From an uncultured bacterium (lineage in GTDB: Bacteria; Patescibacteriota; Minisyncoccia; Phycocordibacterales; UBA9973), in NCBI GenBank assembly GCA_937895515.1, contig CALAYS010000013.1:1-64000 (forward strand): a DNA stretch of 64,000 nucleotides, given 5' to 3'. Below the pieces are notes generated by a model that saw only the letters and a list, made by a program, of their open reading frames with translations, did not search any database and was not told the DNA's origin. The position numbers and the translations under genes are program-made. Below, piece by piece: positions 26,388-33,374 of the stretch (position 1 is its first letter; the number at the start of each line of letters is the position of its first letter).

Positions 26388-27512
26388 TCACGGTGAGTTA
26401 TTCTTAAAACTCTTATACTCTTTCAATCCTTTCTCTATCTGATCGTACCAATCCCGTGGGCGTACTTTTCGCAGTAGTTCTGTGACTGCTTTTATGTCAT
26501 CTTTCATTCTGTACCACGAGCGTTGATCTGCGTATTTGCCGACGATAGACCGTAGCTCTCGTAAACCATTACCGTCTTTTGTCATAGTCACTAAGCTGGT
26601 AAAGTACAGTGCTTGCTTGGGTTTGAGTTTTGGACTAGCAGTGAGTATCTGGCGTAGTACATCTTTTGGACCAGAGGTAAGGCTAAATAAAAGCATTGAG
26701 TTACTTCCGATGAGTGTATTCCAGTAATGCTGTACTATTTTCTGACTGAGTGATTTCTTGAACACATCGTGAAATGTCGGATGCTCTTTGATACCGAGTT
26801 TCTTGAACAAGCTATTCATCTTTTGCTTTTTAGAGAGCCTGACTTCAAAACGTATTACTTCGTACAAATCCTTCTTTTCAATTTCATCAAATAAACTGCG
26901 TTGGTACTGTGTCTGGTCTTTGTCTATCGCTCGCTTCTCGTCTTTCTTGAGGTCTGCGATCTTGTCGTAGATGACGAATGAGTGTGAGATAGTGTAGGCA
27001 TAGATACTTTGCCCGTCATTCATAAATCTGGTCTTTGAGAAATCAAAGCTTTTGCGTATGTCTATTTTTGAAAGTTCCGACAAGACGTACTGTGAGGTGA
27101 AGCCATCCGTAAGCTGTATATTTTTTGAGAAATGGACCGCTGATACTGGTGCAAATCGTAGGTACTTTTCTGGTACTGCGACGCCCATCCGCATCATCCG
27201 ATCCTTGAGGGTACGGACCACTTCATCAAAATCTTTTTCTTCCAATTCATCGAGATTGTTTTTGAATAGTAGCTTTGGTACTGAAAACTCCACTTTGATA
27301 CTGGCATCAATCTTGCCGTCTACTTTGCGGTTGATTCCTGTGAGTCTCGGGAAGTACAAACCGCTCTCAAGGTCTTGTTTGCTTGGATTGCGTACAAACT
27401 TGCTATACGTCGCTCCCGTGGCTTGCTTGTGCCATCCTAGGGCACTCTGGTTGGGGTACACGACGTTCGTGACCTTGTCTTTTGGTATTGAAATGATGAT
27501 AGTGTCGATCAT
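26388..27512 (-). CDS. Candidate replication initiator (phage II/X-like)
   Basis: 374 residues. The start MIDTIIISIP, the mid-region YAYTISHSFVIYDKIADLKK and YEVIRFEVRLSKKQKM follow the plan of rolling-circle initiators of the filamentous-phage gene II/X type, in which a Tyr in the YDK region is near the active site. The match is by pattern only. If right, the excised element could replicate as a circle. Its ATG overlaps the stop of the short upstream gene (ATGA), implying translational coupling. Confidence 0.45.
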   Translation of the reverse strand: MIDTIIISIPKDKVTNVVYPNQSALGWHKQATGATYSKFVRNPSKQDLESGLYFPRLTGINRKVDGKIDASIKVEFSVPKLLFKNNLDELEEKDFDEVVRTLKDRMMRMGVAVPEKYLRFAPVSAVHFSKNIQLTDGFTSQYVLSELSKIDIRKSFDFSKTRFMNDGQSIYAYTISHSFVIYDKIADLKKDEKRAIDKDQTQYQRSLFDEIEKKDLYEVIRFEVRLSKKQKMNSLFKKLGIKEHPTFHDVFKKSLSQKIVQHYWNTLIGSNSMLLFSLTSGPKDVLRQILTASPKLKPKQALYFTSLVTMTKDGNGLRELRSIVGKYADQRSWYRMKDDIKAVTELLRKVRPRDWYDQIEKGLKEYKSFKNNSP

Positions 27513-27673
27513 AGCTTTTTCTCATACCCGACGAGGTACTTTTCTGGATTGGTCCGCCGTGCGACATCAAGAAGAATTGCAAAAACTCCGAGCAAGTTGT
27601 TGTCGGGATTTGAGTAGTCTTTTTCTTCAACTACTTCAAGTTCTTTGATTTTGCCTTTTACTTTCTTGGACAT
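27509..27673 (-). CDS. Small protein coupled to the replication-initiator candidate
   Basis: 54 residues: MSKKVKGKIKELEVVEEKDY, then NNLLGVFAILLDVARRTNPEK. Soluble, not recognised. Its TGA overlaps the next ATG. A 9-bp hairpin lies just upstream of its start. It could be a regulator or copy-control protein. Confidence 0.55.
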   Translation of the reverse strand: MSKKVKGKIKELEVVEEKDYSNPDNNLLGVFAILLDVARRTNPEKYLVGYEKKL

Positions 27674-27678
27674 ATAAA

Positions 27679-27702
27679 AACCCGTAGGGTTATCTACAGG
27701 TT
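27679..27702 (-). terminator. Hairpin before the replication genes (attenuator or origin candidate)
   Basis: On the minus strand AACCTGTAG/CTACGGGTT, a 9-bp stem with a 6-base loop, followed by TTTATATG, where ATG is the start of the 54-residue gene. It could be an attenuator or the stem-loop of a nicking origin. Confidence 0.4.
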
Positions 27703-27748
27703 AATATTTGTGTAAAGCAATCGATACTTACATTAGAAAACTCGGTAT

Positions 27749-28849
27749 CTAAATGTCCCTAATTTTTCTGAGGTCTTCAATATCTTTTGGTACTTTTTGT
27801 ATTTTGATTGATTGAGAATATCGACTTGCACATTTTTTGACAGCATCTGATGTCATTTCTATGCCGTACTCTTCTTGTAAGATCGCCGAGACAATTGCCT
27901 CTTTATATACTCCTGAATGATTAAAATCTTTTTGCCCATTATAAATTTTCAAGAGTTCTTTTTTAGAGAGTTTATTGAGTTCGTATACCAGTCTATTTTT
28001 CTCATCATCACTTTCTTTTATGAGTGATGGATTTACATCATACTGTTTATAAAAAGTGTTTTTCATAATGATATGCTCTTTTAAATCATCCCAGTTATCT
28101 TCAATATATTGAATTGCCATTTCTTTTGTTGCATATGGTTTTATGATCATAAATACGCAGTTAAAATAACGAGAAAGCATATCAACTGTCCTTTCGTTAA
28201 ACAAATAGTTTTTACTATACGGTCCTTCGTCTTGCCCAGTCATATTGTGCCGATCTGGTGAGAAATGCTCTATACCGAGGTATTTACAATTATGACAAGC
28301 GACCTTATTTTTTATGTACTGATTCACTCCTGCCTGACCTAGAAAAAGATACTTTTCAATATAATGAAATGTTACGCTGTCATCCAGCAAATCAACACCC
28401 CAAAACTTTTTCATTAGCTGTAGTACTGACTCATATAGCTTAGATAATTTCTTTGACTCTTTTAGTAAAAAATGAGTTGTGAACAAACTGTGATGAGAAA
28501 TGATAATTTCGCCCAATTGAAACATCATCGGTACCATCGCTGTACCATCCTTGTGTTCTTTTACAAATTTATCAAAAGGAACTTTCATCGTTTCCTCTGT
28601 TACCCGCACCTTGTTTTCATATTCATATTTATCTAAGAATGCACTCCAAGTTAGTGTTTGTCGCTCTTTCTTAGCCATATTCTGTATAAGAAAATACGAC
28701 AACTCTGCTTCATTAGAAAAACCATTTTCGGGCATCTTCAATTCTTTTCTCGAACTTTTTATCGCATCTAAAAAACCCTCTTTTTGCAATAGCTTATCGA
28801 GCAGTATTTTATACTTTTTTTCAAAATAACCTGACGAGTATTTCTTCAT
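27749..28849 (-). CDS. Unknown large soluble protein of the mobile element
   Basis: 366 residues, no signal or membrane segment. A CHNCKY pair near residue 186, followed by HFSPDRHNM, could be a metal site. The C-terminal 80 residues (LSKKELLKIYNG to the end) are helical and charged. Not recognised. As a cargo-type gene on a mobile element it might be a defence or stability function, but no known motif supports that. Confidence 0.5.
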   Translation of the reverse strand: MKKYSSGYFEKKYKILLDKLLQKEGFLDAIKSSRKELKMPENGFSNEAELSYFLIQNMAKKERQTLTWSAFLDKYEYENKVRVTEETMKVPFDKFVKEHKDGTAMVPMMFQLGEIIISHHSLFTTHFLLKESKKLSKLYESVLQLMKKFWGVDLLDDSVTFHYIEKYLFLGQAGVNQYIKNKVACHNCKYLGIEHFSPDRHNMTGQDEGPYSKNYLFNERTVDMLSRYFNCVFMIIKPYATKEMAIQYIEDNWDDLKEHIIMKNTFYKQYDVNPSLIKESDDEKNRLVYELNKLSKKELLKIYNGQKDFNHSGVYKEAIVSAILQEEYGIEMTSDAVKKCASRYSQSIKIQKVPKDIEDLRKIRDI

Positions 28850-28853
28850 ATCT

Positions 28854-28874
28854 ATACTTTACTCTATTTTACAT
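28854..28874 (-). promoter_or_regulatory. Shared element motif before 27749-28849
   Basis: Plus-strand TATACTTTACTCTATTTTACA, matching 19 of 21 positions of the motif at the excisionase promoter. Confidence 0.45.
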
Positions 28875-28936
28875 ATATTTTCAATTGTGATTGTTAAGTA
28901 AAGTAAAAAATGATAAACTATTTATCAGTTAAGCAA

Positions 28937-28972
28937 ACGGTCCCCGTTTCTTAACGGGGGGGGTAAAACCGT
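28937..28972 (+). promoter_or_regulatory. Structured leader of the ABC importer operon
   Basis: Hairpin CCCCGTT-TCTT-AACGGGG enclosed by ACGGT/ACCGT, with a run of eight G (28956-28963) and TAAA inside. It lies about 35 bases before the start of the binding-protein gene. It could be a regulatory RNA or a binding site; no known riboswitch class is matched. Confidence 0.4.
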
Positions 28973-29007
28973 CTTCTCAAATTATTATTAGTTAACAGAA
29001 ATAAATT

Positions 29008-29835
29008 ATGAAAAATTATTTAACACCAATCATTGGGCTCGTCGCTGTTATTGCATTGATCGTTGGCATCAGTGCACATAAACAAAATAGTAGTACATCA
29101 CTTGCTAGTAAGGTCGTAGATAGTGGAGAAATCCGTATTGGATATATCGTGTATCCTCCATTGCTTTTCAAAGATGCAACGACAGGCAAGCTATCAGGTG
29201 TGTCATATGACATCGTCGAAGCTACAGCAAAAAAACTTAACCTAAAAACAAATTGGGTTGAAGAAGTTGGTTGGGGTTCTGCGATCGAAGGTCTCAAAAC
29301 AAAGAGATATGACATCCTTGGTACACAAATGTGGCCAAACTCTGCACGTGCTCGAGAAGCTGGTTTTTCAATAGCACCGTTCAATAGTGTAATTTACCCT
29401 TACGTTAAGACTGGCGATACACGTTTTAGTTCTACTCTTGCAAAGTTAAATTCTGCTGACTATACAATCAGTGCTGTTGACGGTGAACTAGCTGTATTTA
29501 TTGCCCAAGAAGACTTTCCTCTTGCAAAGTTAAATACTTTAGCTCAATCATCATCGTATGCAGAAGTATTTCTAAATATTATAAATGGAAAAGGAGATAT
29601 ATCATTTAATGAGCCATCTGCTGCAAATGATTTTCTAAAAACAAATCCAAACAAGATTCAACGAGTTGGAAACACTCCAGTTCGTACGTTTGGAAATAGT
29701 TTCGCATTTTCTCGTGATGAAAACTCTATGATTTCAATGTGGAACGTAGCTCTTAGTGAACTCATCAATGATGGCACGATTACTCGCATTCTCGCTAAAT
29801 ACAACGTCTCTGCCGACTACAGCCTAAACAAATAA
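29008..29835 (+). CDS. Family 3 (amino-acid type) solute-binding protein
   Basis: 275 residues. N-terminal signal anchor (about 5-23), then SBP_bac_3 features: IRIGYIVYPPLLFKD, GVSYDIVEATAKKLN, WGSAIEGLKTKRYDILGTQM, and the lobe-2 stretch NIINGKGDISFNEPSAA. It would capture a polar amino acid or similar for the permease and ATPase that follow. The three importer genes and a methyltransferase form one plus-strand operon, the cargo of the element. Confidence 0.85.
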   Translation: MKNYLTPIIGLVAVIALIVGISAHKQNSSTSLASKVVDSGEIRIGYIVYPPLLFKDATTGKLSGVSYDIVEATAKKLNLKTNWVEEVGWGSAIEGLKTKRYDILGTQMWPNSARAREAGFSIAPFNSVIYPYVKTGDTRFSSTLAKLNSADYTISAVDGELAVFIAQEDFPLAKLNTLAQSSSYAEVFLNIINGKGDISFNEPSAANDFLKTNPNKIQRVGNTPVRTFGNSFAFSRDENSMISMWNVALSELINDGTITRILAKYNVSADYSLNK

Positions 29836-29838
29836 TTT

Positions 29839-30492
29839 ATGTTGCAGGTCTTGATTCAATATCATTACTTGTTGCTACAAGGATTTTTAACAACTATCAA
29901 ACTCCTTGGTTGCATAATGCTTATAGGGATTCCATTTGGGATCCTTTTGGGCGTTATTGGTGGTAGATATAGCAAGGAAATATTTACTTTTATTAAAGGT
30001 GCACGTTTTATAACTAAAGTTATTCCTGTGCTTGTTTTCTTTTTCTGGTTACATTATCCGCTCCAAGGACTTCTGGGTATTGTTATTGATCCGTTCTGGA
30101 CAACGATATTCGCTCTTGGATTATTGAATACTATCGCCGTTGCTTCAATTGTGAGTAGTGAACTTGAACTATTACCTAAATCATATCGAGAAGCTGGTAT
30201 AACGCTGAATCTTACTCCTAATCAAATAATTCGTCATATAGAATTACCCTTACTTTTCCGTAGAACAATACCGCAATTACTATTGATTCAAGCGTCGATG
30301 CTCGAGTATACACTTTTTGCAAGTCTTATTTCTGTGCCTGAATTATTTAAGACAGCACAAAGTATTAACGCAATGATTTACAAACCTGTAGAAATATACT
30401 CGCTGTTGATTTTCTTCTTCTTGATCATTTTAGGACCACTACATCTTTTGATAAAATGGTTAGAGAAAAAATATATTGCCCAATATGATTAA
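29839..30492 (+). CDS. Amino-acid ABC transporter permease
   Basis: 217 residues, five or so membrane helices, with the EAA loop SYREAGITLNLTPNQIIRHI where the ATPase docks. Typical HisM/GlnP-type length. It begins 3 bp after the binding-protein gene, and the ATPase ATG overlaps its end. One permease gene suggests a homodimeric channel. Confidence 0.85.
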   Translation: MLQVLIQYHYLLLQGFLTTIKLLGCIMLIGIPFGILLGVIGGRYSKEIFTFIKGARFITKVIPVLVFFFWLHYPLQGLLGIVIDPFWTTIFALGLLNTIAVASIVSSELELLPKSYREAGITLNLTPNQIIRHIELPLLFRRTIPQLLLIQASMLEYTLFASLISVPELFKTAQSINAMIYKPVEIYSLLIFFFLIILGPLHLLIKWLEKKYIAQYD

Positions 30493-31606
30493 CGTAAAAA
30501 ACATAACAAGAATATACGAGAACAGCTCTGAAGAGCGTGGCATCAAAGATGTTTCTTTTTCTGTTACTACAGGAGAGATTGTGTGTATTCTAGGGCAAAG
30601 TGGATCTGGTAAAAGTACACTACTTCGTACGTTAGCCAGTCTTGAAAAAAAAGATGCGGGAACAGTAACAATTGATTCAGGAAAAACATTGAGTTATGTA
30701 TCGCAAGAATATACTTTATGGCCACACCTAACAGTGCTTGAAAATATGACACTTGCACCAGTTCTACACAGCCCTGATAAAAAGAATGGTATCAATACTG
30801 AAGCCATAAATCTACTAAAAAGATTTGAGCTTGGAGAATATGTAAATTCGTATCCAAACCAATTGTCAGGTGGTCAACGTCAACGGGTTGCACTACTTCG
30901 TGCTGTAATGAATAAACCTGATGTTTTGCTTCTTGATGAGGTTACTTCTGCACTTGATCCAGAGCTTACAAAAAGCGTTCTTGATCTTATTCGTGCACTT
31001 GCAAAGGATGGCTATACTATGGTCATCGTGACACATCATATGTCATTTGCGATGTCTGTTGCCGATAGAATACTTTTTCTCAAAAAAGGATTACTCGCAC
31101 AAGACCAAAAAACAAGCACATTTTTTACTGCACAGACCGATCCAGAAATACAATCATTCATCTTGGATATCGCAAAGAGAGATGAATCAATTGAAATATT
31201 CAAAGGGTTAGAACAATTTCAGGCGTACCATATGGGGCTTATGCGAAGATTACCTGAAGGATCTACGATTTATGTTGCAGGAGCAGTTGGAGATGCGTGG
31301 TACGCCCCAATGGGAGATTTTTATAAAGCATATGAAGATCTACGTATAAAGAAACGAATTACTTGGAAAATGGTAACATATGATCAGGGTGACAATGATC
31401 GCAGGTTAGCAAAAGAGTTTCCTGAGTTGAATCAATTTAAACAGATGCCTCGAAACATTCAAAATCCAGCAAACTACAATGTTTTTGGTGATACGGTTAT
31501 TACGCAGATTTTTGAGACTGAACCAACAATTATTCAAATCAAGAATCAAAACATCGCCGATGCGTATATGAGATTCTTTGAAGAGCTTTGGAATACAGGC
31601 AAATAA
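30485..31606 (+). CDS. ABC transporter ATPase fused to a TrmB-like sensor domain
   Basis: 373 residues from ATGATTAACG; an upstream TTG at 30476 is less likely. The ATPase domain (1 to about 235) has Walker A GQSGSGKST, signature LSGGQRQRV, Walker B LLLDEVTSALDP and a TH switch. The extra C-terminal 130 residues (IYVAGAVGDAWYAPMGDFYK, MPRNIQNPANYNVFGDTVI, EPTIIQIKNQNIADAYMRFF) follow the effector domain found after the winged helix in TrmB regulators. Such a fusion may sense substrate and gate transport. I know of no described ABC ATPase with this tail. Confidence 0.8.
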   Translation: MINVKNITRIYENSSEERGIKDVSFSVTTGEIVCILGQSGSGKSTLLRTLASLEKKDAGTVTIDSGKTLSYVSQEYTLWPHLTVLENMTLAPVLHSPDKKNGINTEAINLLKRFELGEYVNSYPNQLSGGQRQRVALLRAVMNKPDVLLLDEVTSALDPELTKSVLDLIRALAKDGYTMVIVTHHMSFAMSVADRILFLKKGLLAQDQKTSTFFTAQTDPEIQSFILDIAKRDESIEIFKGLEQFQAYHMGLMRRLPEGSTIYVAGAVGDAWYAPMGDFYKAYEDLRIKKRITWKMVTYDQGDNDRRLAKEFPELNQFKQMPRNIQNPANYNVFGDTVITQIFETEPTIIQIKNQNIADAYMRFFEELWNTGK

Positions 31607-31629
31607 TTATTAGCTAATTTATAAACAAT

Positions 31630-32346
31630 ATGGCAGATAACAATTTTTCAGATACACTGGTTGAAGAATATGACCTTTTTGGCAAGGTATTTCCATTTCA
31701 CGATGAACTTCAAAATACAATACCCGTAGAGCTTACAAAGCATTTCAAGAATTTTGATGTGAATGTGGGGGCTACACTCAAGTTTCTTGATATTGGTGCA
31801 GGGTATGGTTTTACAACGAAACTTGTAGCAAAAGAATTCCCAAAAGCACATTTTATCTTGAATGAATTCGATGAAGCCTTGTTGAGTAGAGCTGATCAAT
31901 ATCTTGCATCATATGACTATGAGAAGCGTGTTGGAGACATTGAGGAGATTATAAAGGCGATTCCAGACCAATCCATCGACGCTATTTATACTGCTTGGGT
32001 TATCCATAACTTCCCACCCGAAAAGCGAGAAGTGATTTTCAAAGAAGTGGCTCGTGTGCTCAAGACAGGAGGGGTATTTGTGTATCTTGAAAAGATGCTG
32101 AATCAAGGAAAGGAAAGAGATAGTGCATTATCTCAAACAATCCATACGCTCAGCCCCTTTATTGATACCTATCAGAGGCCTGATTTGTATCTGGATTGGA
32201 TAAAACACTATTTGCGAGACGAAGAACCAGATCTTGTCTTTACGGATGATGAAAATCAGAAATTGCTTGAAAGTAATGGTTTTGATTGGGAGTATGTAAA
32301 GCATATACTACTTGAAAAGGTTGTGGTTGCTGTGAAGAAGCCTTAA
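31630..32346 (+). CDS. Class I SAM-dependent methyltransferase
   Basis: 238 residues. SAM-binding LKFLDIGAGYGFTTKLVAKE, acidic EFDEALL, motif IV DAIYTAWVIHNFP and post-motif VARVLKTGGVFVYLEKM. Substrate unknown. It is the last gene of the importer operon, 24 bp after the ATPase, which suggests it acts on the imported compound or on a related metabolite. Confidence 0.8.
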   Translation: MADNNFSDTLVEEYDLFGKVFPFHDELQNTIPVELTKHFKNFDVNVGATLKFLDIGAGYGFTTKLVAKEFPKAHFILNEFDEALLSRADQYLASYDYEKRVGDIEEIIKAIPDQSIDAIYTAWVIHNFPPEKREVIFKEVARVLKTGGVFVYLEKMLNQGKERDSALSQTIHTLSPFIDTYQRPDLYLDWIKHYLRDEEPDLVFTDDENQKLLESNGFDWEYVKHILLEKVVVAVKKP

Positions 32347-32429
32347 TTACCTTGGTATAAGATTCAAATGTTCAAACATAAACCCATATTCACTCTTGAT
32401 TTTGGTCCAGTTGAGAGTTCTAAACGTAT

Positions 32430-32437
32430 CCAATAGG
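32430..32437. repeat. Right attachment repeat (CCAATAGG)
   Basis: Same 8 bases as at 23083-23090. Beyond it lies the long palindrome that followed tRNA-Asn before insertion. Confidence 0.65.
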
Positions 32438-32439
32438 GG

Positions 32440-32490
32440 GAGCAAAATAGAAAATACCCATATTTTTATATATGGGTATTTTCTATTTTG
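32440..32490. terminator. Perfect 22-bp-arm palindrome
   Basis: Arms start GCAAAATAGAAAATACCC and are perfectly complementary, with loop TTTTAT. In the uninterrupted locus it would lie just after tRNA-Asn, so it is probably that tRNA's terminator, displaced by the element. It is flanked by GGGGGA and GGAGGAG. Confidence 0.7.
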
Positions 32491-32609
32491 CGGAGGAGAG
32501 CAAGTATAACTTGCGTGTAGAGAGCGAAGACCTTGAGTATATCGCGTGAAGCGTCAGCGAGCCCGATACTAAAGGTGTACAGTTCCTGTAAGGAAAGATC
32601 CCTGCCGGA
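32491..32609 (+). repeat. tRNA-tail duplicating structured element, copy B
   Basis: Parts in the order of copy A: CGGAGGAG (as at the tRNA-Asn end), hairpin GCAAGT/ACTTGC (32500-32514), ACCTT (32530-32534) with AAGGT (32572-32576), TATCG (32540-32544) with CGATA (32564-32568), GTACAG (32577-32582), hairpin TTCC-TGTAA-GGAA, then GATCCCTGCCGGA, a 13-base copy of the tRNA-Asn tail (23065-23077). The loop TGTAA and GGTGTACAG are identical to copy A. A second tail fragment GAGATCCCTGCCC follows at 32631-32643. Confidence 0.6.
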
Positions 32610-32663
32610 AAGTCACCCGCGACAGTAGTCGAGATCCCTGCCCTATTTCACATTTCTAACCTT

Positions 32664-32691
32664 TGACATTTATCAAAAATAATGTATTATA
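32664..32691 (+). promoter_or_regulatory. Candidate promoter for 32776-33165
   Basis: TTGACA, 16 bases, TATTAT. A leader of about 80 bases follows. Confidence 0.45.
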
Positions 32692-32775
32692 TTATTTAAT
32701 CCAGTTCTTTCAAATTGTATTTGATTGGTTTTCAGAGTTCCTTTTTTGGGATTTGTGATAACCAATTAAGTATAT

Positions 32776-33165
32776 ATGATTTCACATGAAGAATTTTCCG
32801 ACAAAAAATTAGATCCTAAAGTGATCTTACTGAATGAAATTTTAACAACTGTTTTATTAAACAAGCAGGTTAAAAACCTTCTACTTCATTACTTCGAAGG
32901 ATGCACTCCTAGAGACTGTGATGATGGCCTTAAAAAATTTAATCTTCAAAGCTGGTATGGTAATGAAAGCGTTCCAACACTAGAATTAGTTCTAGTTAAT
33001 AAAGAGATTAAATTTGGTAGGACTAGTTATGGAACATTAGGCCCATTAAAAGATCGTTACTTGGATGACGAGTATCCTATAAAAAAAGAGATCCTCACTT
33101 TTTCTGCTAATCCAAAAAAATATATCAACAAGAAAATAGCTCTTATGCAAACGGAAAGAGCCTAA
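32776..33165 (+). CDS. Unknown small soluble protein
   Basis: 129 residues, mixed alpha/beta, no signal or membrane segment. Features: HYFEGCTPRDCDDGLKKF with two Cys, and a basic C-terminus. Not recognised. It has its own promoter and terminator, so it is a single-gene unit. Confidence 0.55.
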   Translation: MISHEEFSDKKLDPKVILLNEILTTVLLNKQVKNLLLHYFEGCTPRDCDDGLKKFNLQSWYGNESVPTLELVLVNKEIKFGRTSYGTLGPLKDRYLDDEYPIKKEILTFSANPKKYINKKIALMQTERA

Positions 33166-33198
33166 AGTATTTTAAGTGATCAGAATAGAAAAATTTAG

Positions 33199-33232
33199 AA
33201 CTGTAATTAGAAATAATTGCAGTTTTTTTATT
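33199..33232 (+). terminator. Terminator after 32776-33165
   Basis: AACTG/CAGTT stem extended by AATT/AATT, followed by seven T. Confidence 0.65.
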
Positions 33233-33275
33233 TCTCCAAAATACTAATTCGAACTTCCTCCCACCTTCGGAGCCT

Positions 33276-33322
33276 AAAAAAATAACCTTTCCGCCAACTG
33301 GCGGATTGTAAGCTTATTTTTT
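33276..33322. repeat. REP-like palindrome inside an A/T hairpin
   Basis: The 16-base palindrome TCCGCCAACTGGCGGA (33290-33305) sits between complementary AAAAAATAA and TTATTTTTT arms, so the whole can fold and end transcription. The same 16 bases recur inside RNase P RNA at 58496-58511. Confidence 0.7.
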
Positions 33323-33362
33323 ATTCCCGTATCTAGGAGTTTAAACCTAAATAATTTTAGTG

Positions 33363-33368
33363 TATGAT
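33363..33368 (+). promoter_or_regulatory. -10 box, leaderless layout (TATGAT-N6-ATG)
   Basis: Sets the start of the peptidase E gene at 33375. Confidence 0.5.
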
Positions 33369-33374
33369 ACATAT

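Larger units (their letters stand above)
23083..32437. mobile_element. Integrated element beside tRNA-Asn (serine-recombinase type)
   Basis: About 9.36 kb bounded by the 8-bp direct repeat CCAATAGG (23083-23090 and 32430-32437). The left end carries, on the minus strand, recombinase, Bro-N antirepressor, excisionase, unknowns, a 54-residue leader gene and a replication-initiator candidate. The right half carries plus-strand cargo: an ABC importer and a methyltransferase. Base composition is visibly less AT-rich than the flanks. Joining the two ends, as in an excised circle, lets the recombinase frame finish as QPIGYV and a stop, which supports these boundaries. Confidence 0.75.
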
